Shown here: in pieces, positions 19,060-29,000 of the stretch | How positions within the stretch are numbered: position 1 is the stretch's first letter | How the letters are laid out: each line of letters begins with the position of its first letter | Source: Tritrichomonas musculus | Lineage: Eukaryota > Parabasalia > Tritrichomonadida > Tritrichomonadidae | Assembly: GCA_039105265.1 (NCBI GenBank) | Contig: JAPFFF010000001.1 | Location: 8,742,001-8,806,000, forward strand | Reading direction: 5' to 3' | Length of the DNA stretch: 64,000 nucleotides | Position numbers and translations under genes: made by a program | The notes under the pieces: model-generated | Told to the model about the DNA's origin: nothing | The model's database searches: none | Seen by the model: the letters and a program-made list of their open reading frames with translations, nothing else

Positions 19060-21624
19060 TCATGCTTCTTCTTGAAATATATCAATATCGTATCTGTTTA
19101 CATTACTTAATTGGTCTTTCTTCTGTGCATTTAGTTTTTCCTTATATTCGAGATATCCACATTGCTGACCATAGATTTTATCAATCAAGTTATTGATTAT
19201 TCGATTATATTCTTCTTTATTTTCTCTTATCTCTTCTGTAGGTATTTCAGCAGCTAATTGAGTCTTTTCAGCCAATTTTTGGGGTCTCTGCTTGTCATTC
19301 ATACTGACATTTACTAAGTATGATAGTATCAATGATTCCATTGATTGAATGAAAGCGATTGGCATTCCTTCCCAAGCACTTCTATTAGGATTGAATTCAC
19401 CGCTTTCAAAGTTAATGACCTTTGACAAATTATTGATGAATGTTGTCATTCGCTTACCAATCATTTGATTGTACTTTGATTTGTTGATTTTCTTCCATGC
19501 CAACCATTGAATGTAATTCATTGGCTGACCGCCTTTTTCAATCTCTTTCTTGACATTGTTATCAAAGTAAATACAAAACAGTACATTTGAAACTGAAAGG
19601 TATGAAATGATTCTTGTTAATGGTTTGTATTGTGGGAATAATTGCCAGAAGACTTTCCAAACCTTTGCGAAATAACTTGACCAATATGATGAAGGACTTA
19701 ATCGTTTGCTGACTTTTGGCTTACCCAAACCGAGTTCATTGTGATAGAATTCTGTATATTTCTGGATGGTTTCATTTGGATTAATAATATATTCACCTTT
19801 CTCCCAATCTACGGAATCCTTTGATTTATTGAATTGTTCATTGAGCCAAACATTGAACGGTTTAGCTTTCCTTTCTTCTGCTGATTTGACAACTGTCTTC
19901 CATACTTTCTTATAAGGAGAAGCAAATACAAGTTTATAACCGTTTATGATTTGTGGCACTCCTTTCTTATCAACTAATACAATATCATCAATCTTATCTC
20001 CGTTCAGGTCTGTTATTGCTTCACCATTTGGGTCCATAGCGTTTGTAGGAAGTAAACGATATTTTGGCTTTCCGTCTTGGTCAAGATGTGTATGACAGTA
20101 TATTGTTGCTTGGTCTCTGGTTGAGGCGGCAGGAATGTATTTGATTCTGTAATTACCATTAATGATTAAATCAAGGAAGTTTTGTTTATAGTATGTTGAA
20201 CTCTTGGCGGGTGATTGAATGTTAAGGTTTGTGAAATCTCTATCGATGTTTTCAAGAACGGTTGGTGCATCTCTGTCCTCACGCTTACCTCTTACTGTTG
20301 CTGCTTTAGCATTTTTAATTAAAGCATTGATTTCATCATCGGTTATTTTTTGTGCAAATGGATTTCCAGGTTTAAATATTTTTTGATTAAATTCAACTTT
20401 ATCACCATCAATGAACTTGCCATGCTTCTTTGGTTTATTTGCTTGTTGAGCGTAATCAGTGAATGTTTGATTGAGGTCATCACCATCTTCTCTATCGAAA
20501 ACAAATGACTGCGAAAAATCGTCTGCGTCTGTCATGACTCTTTTAGATGCTGAAAAATTATTAACAACATCATTTGGTTTCACAAATGGGATTGGTTTCA
20601 TTGATGGTGGTTTGATTGGTTGTATGACATCAGAGCCTTTGATAGGTTTTTTATTAATGATTGTGTCAAACACTCTGAAGAATGATGATAAGCCTGTAAT
20701 TGATTTTCGTTCATTGGTTATATCAATGTTTCTCTTCATCTTGTCTCTGATAATTTCAAGTGTTTGATGTAATGCATCAACGTTTTCCTTTGCTTGTTCA
20801 TCAAGTTTGTTTTGTGGTTTCTTTGCTGCTTCATAACATCTTGGTAGTACATTGAGCCATGGTTGATTATAGCCTAATTGCTTGAGCAATTCAATGTCAT
20901 CATCTACCAAATCATAAGGAGATAACAACAAGGCTGATAGGTTATCTTCCTCCTCTTCTTCTAATTCTGGGAAGTTGAATGATATTGATGGTAGGGAATC
21001 ATCTTGCTCCAAAAAACTTGTATTCAGTAATTCATCAGAATCACTCGGAGTTATGCGTTTTCTTCTTGGTGTTCTTCGTTTACTGCTGTCAGGTGTTGGT
21101 TCATGTATGCTTGTTCTCTTTCTTCTTCCTTTGGTGGTTTGTGGTGTATGATGCTTTCGCGGAGGTTTGATGGGTGATGAACGAAAACCATCAGAGCTAT
21201 AATTTAAATCATCGTTGACAACAATATTAAAGTAATTGATGATTGTATCAAGACTTTTTTTATCTGTTGTGTACTCTCTTAAACTAAGGAATTGATTACC
21301 TTTACTTTTAATTCCTGCATTGATTTTGTTCATCAATGAAACAAATCGTCGAAACTTAACTTTCATTTCACGAATCTTTCCGACACTTCTTCCTGTATAT
21401 TCATTGTTTTGTATTTGATACAACAAATTAATTAAATCATTGGGGTGTTCTAGTTTGTATGTACTGAGAAACGTTTTCTTAAAATAATCTATCGGGTCCT
21501 CTAGTTCTTCATCATCATCATCAGGTTTAGATACCTCACTATCAAATACAGAATCATCATCAATATTACCACTTAAATCTAATTCAAAGCTATCAGATGA
21601 ATTATTTTTATCTTGTTTTGACAT
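19060..21624 (-). CDS. Large Polinton protein with DxNGD loop (854 aa), inner copy
   Basis: The N-terminal third is acidic and Ser-rich, with basic patches (RRKRTSIHEP, RRTPRRKRI). The middle differs strongly from the outer copy. The conserved part starts near residue 490 and contains DLNGDKIDDIVLVD near 535, a loop like an EF-hand or FG-GAP calcium site. NGYKLVFASPYKKVWK and a helical C-terminus (SPSSYWSSYF) follow. A structural virion role is plausible, but function is not known. The decayed gene at 4386 belongs to the same family. Its start faces the fibre gene across 21 bp. Confidence 0.7.
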   Translation of the reverse strand: MSKQDKNNSSDSFELDLSGNIDDDSVFDSEVSKPDDDDEELEDPIDYFKKTFLSTYKLEHPNDLINLLYQIQNNEYTGRSVGKIREMKVKFRRFVSLMNKINAGIKSKGNQFLSLREYTTDKKSLDTIINYFNIVVNDDLNYSSDGFRSSPIKPPRKHHTPQTTKGRRKRTSIHEPTPDSSKRRTPRRKRITPSDSDELLNTSFLEQDDSLPSISFNFPELEEEEEDNLSALLLSPYDLVDDDIELLKQLGYNQPWLNVLPRCYEAAKKPQNKLDEQAKENVDALHQTLEIIRDKMKRNIDITNERKSITGLSSFFRVFDTIINKKPIKGSDVIQPIKPPSMKPIPFVKPNDVVNNFSASKRVMTDADDFSQSFVFDREDGDDLNQTFTDYAQQANKPKKHGKFIDGDKVEFNQKIFKPGNPFAQKITDDEINALIKNAKAATVRGKREDRDAPTVLENIDRDFTNLNIQSPAKSSTYYKQNFLDLIINGNYRIKYIPAASTRDQATIYCHTHLDQDGKPKYRLLPTNAMDPNGEAITDLNGDKIDDIVLVDKKGVPQIINGYKLVFASPYKKVWKTVVKSAEERKAKPFNVWLNEQFNKSKDSVDWEKGEYIINPNETIQKYTEFYHNELGLGKPKVSKRLSPSSYWSSYFAKVWKVFWQLFPQYKPLTRIISYLSVSNVLFCIYFDNNVKKEIEKGGQPMNYIQWLAWKKINKSKYNQMIGKRMTTFINNLSKVINFESGEFNPNRSAWEGMPIAFIQSMESLILSYLVNVSMNDKQRPQKLAEKTQLAAEIPTEEIRENKEEYNRIINNLIDKIYGQQCGYLEYKEKLNAQKKDQLSNVNRYDIDIFQEEA

Positions 21625-21645
21625 TGTTTAGTTTCTAATAAATTG
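21625..21645. promoter_or_regulatory. 21-bp divergent promoter region, inner Polinton
   Basis: Only 21 bp separate the start codons of the 854-aa gene (minus) and the fibre-like gene (plus). The sequence gtttagtttctaataaattg must hold both transcription starts, or the 5' ends must lie inside the opposing coding sequences. The outer element keeps the same arrangement with 22 bp (38992-39013). Confidence 0.6.
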
Positions 21646-24489
21646 ATGTTTACGATCGAGCAGAGCGGTCACGTAACAAAAACAAATACTATTGACGGAT
21701 TAATTAACGAATACATCAAAAGATATGTCGATAATTATGTTATCAAAGGTGATTCATCGAACGGAAACGTAGGAGGTTCAAACGGTCATGGAATCACAGA
21801 GGAACAATTGAATGAAGCTGTTAACGGATTGCGTGATTATGTTATCAACAATTACGCTTTATCAACTGATATACCTGATGACTTGATTAATGAAGAATCG
21901 TTGACGACAAAAATAAATGAATCATTAAAAGGATATGCATTGAAGAGTGATATACCTGAACCAATTGATTTGACACCGTATTATACTAGTGCACAAGCTG
22001 ATGAGAAGTTTGTTGATGAGGATGAATTGGCTTATGAATTAGATAAGTATGAAACGAAAACAGTCGCTGAAGGTAAATATGCATTGAAAACAGATATACC
22101 AGAGATACTCAAAAATAATGAGTTGCAATTGAACCCAAAGGAACAATTGCCAGAAGAAGTTTTCCAGAAATTGATGGCTGATGATGTTAAACCATTATCA
22201 GCCCAAGTATCAATGTGTTTAACAAATATGGTAGCTAATGAAGCTCTTCAGGCGGCTTTGGATGTTTGTGCCGAACGATATGTTCCAAAAGAAGACCTCC
22301 CAGAGATTATTGAGGGGCAAACAACAATTCAATTTGAAATCGTCAATAATACAATTCCTGATTTGGATTACAACACATATCATGAACTGATTGAGCAATA
22401 CGGGTTGGATATTGTTTCATCAGACAGTTTTTATACGGGTCATTATGTTCATGTAGACTATTCGTACAATGACGATGATGATAATCTACCCTCTCAGATA
22501 CTGCATATCGACGGAAGTGATTCAAGTCTTTGGTTTTTGTATGACAGCCATGAATTAATAAATCCAGGAACTGGCGATACACCAGAAGTTTTATCGTGTT
22601 CAATTACCAAAACTATCGAACCAACAGACAGAAACGCTTATTCAGCTAGATATGTGTCGAACACTTATGCTTTGAAGACGGATATACCAGAACCAGTTGA
22701 CTTGACACCGTATTATACCAGTGCACAAGCTGATGAGAAGTTTGTTGATGAAGATGAATTAGCTTATGAATTAGATAAATATGCATTGAAAACAGATATA
22801 CCAACAATTCCAACTGATTTGGTTAATGAATCTGCGTTGAATACTGCGTTGTACGGAACTGAATTGAATATTGAATATCCAGCAAAATTATCTGAGGGTG
22901 TATATATTACCCCTAAGCTACCAAATGCTGGAGTTCATTTGGTATTTGATGTTAATTGGGGAGATAATCAAGATGATGATATAATGCATATTGATGTAAT
23001 ATTTAAACCAAATGGCTCTACTAACACTTTTGATTGCTTGGACAGATATGATAGCAATGGCAAACGCATTGATAGAATAATATGGCGTCATGATGATGGA
23101 CAAATTGTATATGTATCGTATATTGCAGCACATAGAAATAATAATCCTATAGCATATAATTTCATTAGAGCACAAATCGAATCACCATTTATCAAAGACT
23201 CGAATGTTGTTGATGAAAGTCCAGAACGATTCACAATTCAATGTGCGCAGAATGATAGTGGTTGTGTAATCCCAGATGAATATATACGAAGGGTATTAAC
23301 AACCAAAAATATTATTGTAAAGTTCAAACGAAATGCTGATGATGCGACATATGAAGAAGCCGAATATACGTATTCTGGACGAAATGGTGCAAATCTCATA
23401 TACAAATCAACCGGGGATGATGCGACAGCTCTCAGCCCCTCCGGGGATGAATCAATAGATATTCGTGTAGGTACACGTGTCGTCTCATTGAGAGCTGCTG
23501 ATGATACACTAACCAATATATATGATGTGTCTATCACATTAATCAGCAACCAACCTGTGAGCGATGATATGATTACTTCGGTGAAATATGTTGATGGGAG
23601 ATATGCATTGAAGTCATATGTCATAACAGAAGAACAACTAATAAAAAAATGTGCTATTGATTGCGGACCGATTACAGAGGGCGGTGAAATATCAATTCAT
23701 TATCTAAAACTTGAAGATAAGGTAATTAAACTGGAATACATAGTAGGTGATTATGCGCTATGTTTGGAAATAAGAATATTATTCTATGATACAACTGGAA
23801 ATCCTCATAACATTGTTCTTGTATTACATCAAAGAACTGTGTATTTCGACAATTTCAAATTCCCATTCTATTATGAAGACACTGTTGATATAACATCAGG
23901 AAGACCCCTGACATATAATTTCCCAATAGGCGGATATTCTTGGACAACTACTCAGGAATTATTAGATGCTAAACAAATATATTCAAGATGCATCATGTCC
24001 CGAGGTTATTTAGCAAAATATAAGGCTGCTATTTACGGTGCACAATCAAACACAACAATCACACATTACTCGCCGATTGAATCATCAATGAACTCTGTTA
24101 GTGATTTCGTTATAGGTTCTCCTGTGTATATGACAGGTAAGGTTTACAAACATGTTGGTGATGAATGGAAACCATCAACAGCAGATGATACAACTGATTG
24201 TATTTGTAGTGTAAAGACATCAGGAACATGGAAAGAATATGTCGGTATATGTGTGAGAATCGATGACAAAAATAAATGTATCACATTCGCAAGTCATGGC
24301 GATTACATTTGCAAAGTCAATGATTCATCATGTTATGGTATCGGGGATGAGGTGTTTATCGATAATGAAGACAATAAGCTGAAAGTTCTTTCAGGAGAGA
24401 CAGCAATAACATCAAAAATAAAACGCATGACAGTGGGTATCATTACAAGTATCATTGATGAAAGAACATTAGCTGTATTCAAAGAGTAA
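21646..24489 (+). CDS. Fibre-like Polinton protein with repeated YALK(S/T)DIP modules, inner copy
   Basis: The 947-aa protein begins MFTIEQSGHVTKTNTIDG and contains several copies of a module YALKTDIPEPVDLTPYYTS followed by AQADEKFVDEDELAYELDKY. These modules are interspersed with beta-rich domains of about 100-150 residues. Such repeats occur in trimeric tail fibres and host-recognition proteins. The last 290 residues are almost identical to the outer copy, while the central domains differ. The ATG at 21646 is chosen because the outer copy starts there. A receptor-binding role is inference. Confidence 0.7.
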   Translation: MFTIEQSGHVTKTNTIDGLINEYIKRYVDNYVIKGDSSNGNVGGSNGHGITEEQLNEAVNGLRDYVINNYALSTDIPDDLINEESLTTKINESLKGYALKSDIPEPIDLTPYYTSAQADEKFVDEDELAYELDKYETKTVAEGKYALKTDIPEILKNNELQLNPKEQLPEEVFQKLMADDVKPLSAQVSMCLTNMVANEALQAALDVCAERYVPKEDLPEIIEGQTTIQFEIVNNTIPDLDYNTYHELIEQYGLDIVSSDSFYTGHYVHVDYSYNDDDDNLPSQILHIDGSDSSLWFLYDSHELINPGTGDTPEVLSCSITKTIEPTDRNAYSARYVSNTYALKTDIPEPVDLTPYYTSAQADEKFVDEDELAYELDKYALKTDIPTIPTDLVNESALNTALYGTELNIEYPAKLSEGVYITPKLPNAGVHLVFDVNWGDNQDDDIMHIDVIFKPNGSTNTFDCLDRYDSNGKRIDRIIWRHDDGQIVYVSYIAAHRNNNPIAYNFIRAQIESPFIKDSNVVDESPERFTIQCAQNDSGCVIPDEYIRRVLTTKNIIVKFKRNADDATYEEAEYTYSGRNGANLIYKSTGDDATALSPSGDESIDIRVGTRVVSLRAADDTLTNIYDVSITLISNQPVSDDMITSVKYVDGRYALKSYVITEEQLIKKCAIDCGPITEGGEISIHYLKLEDKVIKLEYIVGDYALCLEIRILFYDTTGNPHNIVLVLHQRTVYFDNFKFPFYYEDTVDITSGRPLTYNFPIGGYSWTTTQELLDAKQIYSRCIMSRGYLAKYKAAIYGAQSNTTITHYSPIESSMNSVSDFVIGSPVYMTGKVYKHVGDEWKPSTADDTTDCICSVKTSGTWKEYVGICVRIDDKNKCITFASHGDYICKVNDSSCYGIGDEVFIDNEDNKLKVLSGETAITSKIKRMTVGIITSIIDERTLAVFKE

Positions 24490-25135
24490 ATCAATTGATT
24501 GATTGATTTTCATTTTATTTTTGTTCATTTATTTATTAATTCATGATTTCAATACATATCTGGTCAAAAATAATTTTTCTTCAGAAAAAGTTCTCGAAAA
24601 ATTTTTCGCAAATATTGCTATAAATGTGTAAACCAATATAGTATATAACCATTTAAATATAAATCTGTAAATGAAAACTATTATTATACGGCAATGATAT
24701 GGCATGATGGGTATTGCGTCTACAGAGACCTTGTGAGGGTGGTAGGTTCGATTCACATACATGACACTTTTCTGTATTATTTTATATATTATCCTAGAAA
24801 ATGTAGAAAGCAACCGCTGGATTCGAAAGATAATAATATAAGAGAGGCAGAATGTACAACCCGTATACATTAAAACAATTCATGAAAAAAAACTATTATA
24901 AATGGTTTCCCACAAAGAACCGTCAAAAAACTAAAAACACTTTAACGTGTTCCCACAAAGAACCGTCAAAATACACCGTACTCTTTACATTAATAATCTT
25001 TATACATATTACTTTAATAATAACACTGAATGACGGTTCTTTGTGGGTTTTTGCCCCGAAGTTCTATATTTTTTTTGTTCAATCAGTGGAGTACAAAAAT
25101 AAAAACATATAAATGTGTCATTTATTTTTATTCAT
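24490..25135. other. Extra 0.6-kb non-coding segment, present only in inner Polinton
   Basis: In the outer element the fibre gene ends next to the following gene with 1 bp between stops; here 646 bp intervene. No convincing gene is seen. The segment contains a tRNA-like B-box (GGTTCGATTC near 24747) without a foldable cloverleaf, and three 17-bp repeat arms (24909-25047). It may be a small non-autonomous insertion or a regulatory RNA region. Confidence 0.6.
24909..25047. repeat. 17-bp repeat in two direct copies and one inverted copy
   Basis: CCCACAAAGAACCGTCA occurs at 24909-24925 and 24952-24968. Its exact reverse complement is at 25031-25047. A transcript could fold either direct copy onto the third, giving two mutually exclusive 17-bp stems with loops of 105 or 62 nt. 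The arms are GC richer than their surroundings. Confidence 0.9.
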
Positions 25136-25891
25136 TCATGATTGAAATTGATTGAAGTATTCATCAATGAGTGTGTGTAATTGTTCAAGATGTCTTGTTT
25201 GAATTCTTATTGTGCACATATTGATATCGTAATCATCAGCACCAAATGTTCGTTTGACAATATTCTTGATATCTTTGTTCGGACTCATCGCTATTGGTAA
25301 ATTATCTTTGAAATACCATCTTTCTTCTTCATTACGGTAATGATTGATGATTTGTCGAAAGTTAGACTTATGACGACGGACTAAATGAAGAATAACATTG
25401 TCATTATCGTTTAGAATTGTTTCCTTCCAAATCAAATATTTATATTCATGTTCTCTATTGACAGGAACCATTCGAGGTCGTTGTTCATTAATTGTTTCAG
25501 TTAATTGTTGTCTTTCACGTTCAAAATGAGAATCAAGAAGCTTCATGATATTCCAAGCATATTTTGGTGATGCCCACATGGCAACATGATTGACAAGCAA
25601 TCGATGAACATAAAAACCTCTTAATCCATTGGGTAATTCATCACGTTTTTCATATAATTTTTCGAGGCTCGGAATTCCGAGGGTCGCATTTTCAAGGAAT
25701 TCTTTGGTTGATTTATTTTCGAACCAATGAAAAGCATTCTTTGTTGATTTACAAGCTGTTATAATTGATTGCATTTGATACATATCATCTTGTTTTGAAT
25801 GAATGATTCTTAAATGTTGATTATATTGAATGTATTCATAATCATTGTTGATTGCTTGAACTGTTGCTGTTTGGTTGTTAGTTGCTGACAT
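25136..25891 (-). CDS. KilA-N domain protein (251 aa), only in inner Polinton
   Basis: The region around residues 55-120 shows the KilA-N layout: a WF.NKSTKEFLE helix-strand, then GFYVHRLLVNHVAMWASPKYAWNI. This is the conserved H..L..H.A.WASP signature of viral KilA-N DNA-binding proteins. The C-terminal half is charged and unidentified. KilA-N proteins are common in large DNA viruses and phages, often as regulators, and in Polintons only as accessory genes. The same slot in the outer element holds an HNH protein (35157-35795). Confidence 0.75.
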   Translation of the reverse strand: MSATNNQTATVQAINNDYEYIQYNQHLRIIHSKQDDMYQMQSIITACKSTKNAFHWFENKSTKEFLENATLGIPSLEKLYEKRDELPNGLRGFYVHRLLVNHVAMWASPKYAWNIMKLLDSHFERERQQLTETINEQRPRMVPVNREHEYKYLIWKETILNDNDNVILHLVRRHKSNFRQIINHYRNEEERWYFKDNLPIAMSPNKDIKNIVKRTFGADDYDINMCTIRIQTRHLEQLHTLIDEYFNQFQS

Positions 25892-26001
25892 TGTAGCCTT
25901 TTAATTAGCTGATAAAAAATTGATTTAAAAATAAAACAATCAAAAATAAATTGATTTTCATTGATGATTTTCTACTGCGGAAATTTCCGCACTAACTTCA
26001 T

Positions 26002-29000
26002 TTAATGGTTTTCAATGAAATAATCCTTTGCAGTGAAACCATTGACATAAGGACAGCAACAATGATTTGATAATACCAACATTTTTGAATGCGCTGCTGT
26101 TAAAGCATTTTTGATAACAGTTATTTTACTCATCAGTTGTGCATTCATTTGAAGGTTAATATTCTTTCCTTTCATTATTGATTGCTTTTCAATGACATTT
26201 TTGTAATCACTTGATTTGATGTTGTTCTTCTTCAATGAAACACCTTTGAGCTTTAATGAAATTGTTTTGTCATCTGACCAAATCGTATAACACTTAGCGC
26301 ACAAAGCAATTTGATTTGCTCCGAACTTTTCTACACAGCATCCGAGAATCTTTTTCTCATCATATACATCATTGATTGCAGGGTTTGGCATGAAGCTATA
26401 AATGTGTTTATCATAAAATGTTTTGTCTTTGATGACGTAATCAAACAACTGGTCAATCGGTTTATTCATATCACCAGCTATAGACATGTACAGGCTATCT
26501 GTATCGACCGAGTTGAAATGAACCTTATTCATGTCAATGCATTTGTATAGAAAGTCATAAAGGAAAGTCAAATACCAATATTTCGCATTGTCTAATGTCC
26601 AAAATGATTCCTGAAGACATGTATTACATTTGAATGAATGTGGTTGTGATTGTATCAAATAACAATCATTTGACAATTTACATCCATTTCGATAAGTATC
26701 GGATGCTATCAATTGAAAGGCTTTATTTTTATCAACAATTCTGACTTTATTGAAGTTCTCTGAATTCATACCGTCATAACCGTAAGATCCGTTCATGCTA
26801 ATCTTGTAAAACTTTTCGTTTCCGTGTGCCTTTCCTGACAATATATCTTGACGCTTCTTCATAAACTCACAAACAAATTGATTGAATCCGTCATGAGCTT
26901 CATATAAACTTAAGCTCTTAATGTCATCAACTATAAGTCCGTGGTCGATTAAAAACCATAAAAGGTAATTCGAGAACGTCATAAATGTTCCGCATGTATC
27001 AAGCAACATTGTCAGCTTTCTTGTTTCTTTATCTGCTGAATTCAGTTTATTGTCTTTCATGTATTTGTACATATAACTTCCAATCGTTTGTTCATCATTC
27101 ATTATATTGATATTTCTAAACACAGGAGGAAAGTTAATCAAATCATTGATTTTATTCTTTGGGCATCTTAATTTGACTTCAGCTTTGAATATAAACTCAG
27201 GGTTTGCATCAAATCGTTTCTTTGATTGAATGATATTCATTGCAGCATTGAATACCTTTTCATTCTTGTTTCCATCTTCATCATAAACATCAAATCGTTT
27301 TATAAATGAACCAGGCATGTACATGATTCCTCCGTGATAAGGATTAAATGAATGTTTTACTGAACTGAATGATGAAGGATACAATGAATTGAAATCAATT
27401 CCCGCAACGTGAGAGACTGTGTTTGAAGTGTCATAGCTAATGATTCTGTCATTAACGGCATCATATTTGAGTTTATTGATTAATGTTTGACCTCTGATGT
27501 TCACACGATGAAGTACATTTGATAACCCTCCCGTTATATTCTCTCTCAAATTGTAATATTCTTTTTCATCAGTTATGAGTGTTGGCAGGTGATGGAGCTT
27601 GCAGAATTTCTTCAATTGTATTTTGGTTCTTGTTATCTTGTCATCATCTCTTTGTCTTAAACGATTACATTCAGCACAAGCAAGTAAACAGTTATCAATC
27701 TGATGTCCTTTGTTGTTATCTATTCTGTCAAGTGTCGGTTTATTGGTATGAGTAAAGTGTTCACCACACAAATGACATTTACCTGTTTCATTTGATTCAT
27801 ACAATTTCATGAATGCATCAAAATCCTTTTCACTAACACATTTTGATATATCTCGTTGATTTTGATTTGATTGAAGCGATGAATCGCCTTTTTGCGAGCA
27901 AAAATTATGTTTCATGTCTTGCTTTCGATAATTATCACATTTATTTAACCACCATTTCATTGTTGGTTTGAATGTATTTGATTTGTTGATGATTTCATAG
28001 TCGTTCTTCGGATTAAAATCTTTGTAAGCGAGAGCATATTTGATACATGAAGCGTTCTTTGACAATGAAAGATTACTTATCAAATCAACTTTATATTCAG
28101 CATTCATTTGAATAAGGTTGTCAATAGGATTAATCATCATTTCAACATCATTGTCATTGTATGATAACAAGTAATCCCAACGTGTTGCAAACCTCTTTGA
28201 ATCTATCAAATACTCTTCATAATCAGCTTTTGTTAATGGATTCTTTTGATTGAGATAACTGTAGAAGTCTTCATATTTGAACGGTTCACTCTTTGATAAC
28301 ACTTCATTATAATTATCACTGTTGATTGCTTCATAAGGAAAGACACCTTTCGAACTGTTAGTGATACCGCCAAAATCGATTCCAAACTGTTTGAGTGTTC
28401 CTCCAGCAACAAATGCTTGTGCGTCAATGAATCGTAATCGAATAGGATACTTTGATGATTTCAATATGAATTGTTTCAATGATGTAGCAGTTCCAATCAT
28501 TCCGCTATCGATAGACCAATGATTTTTGATCAGTTGCTCTTTAAATAAGTTTGAATCAAATCGTGATGAGTTAAAACCGAACACTGTTATCGTTTTCAAT
28601 GATGAATCTATTTTATTGAGTTCTTCTTCCGATTTATCTTTAATGAATGATTTTAAATGATTCAACTTATCAACATACACATCACAGCCAACAACAAATA
28701 ACCAGTCAATCCATTTGGCAATGAATTCATTTGTTCTTATATCAAAGTTCTTTGTTATCAATCCTTTATCAAGCTTCACACATGATGAAACACTCAAAGG
28801 AATCAATCGAGAATTGATAACTGATTTATCACTGACTTTCTTTTCAATCTTTTGCTCCATTGTTTCAAAATCATAAGTGATATAATGCTTTGTTGGCTTC
28901 CATTCAAGTTCATATGAAAGACAATACAAATAAACAGGATTGTTTAAAATGTGTGGACAATATGGTAAAGCTTCTCGTGAAGGAATGAAATCCTTTTTGA

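Noticed and set aside
24852-25112. Open frame of 86 codons in the extra segment of the inner Polinton
   Set aside because: It reads through the 17-bp repeat arms, has low-complexity composition and no counterpart in the outer element. It is more likely a chance frame over a structured region.
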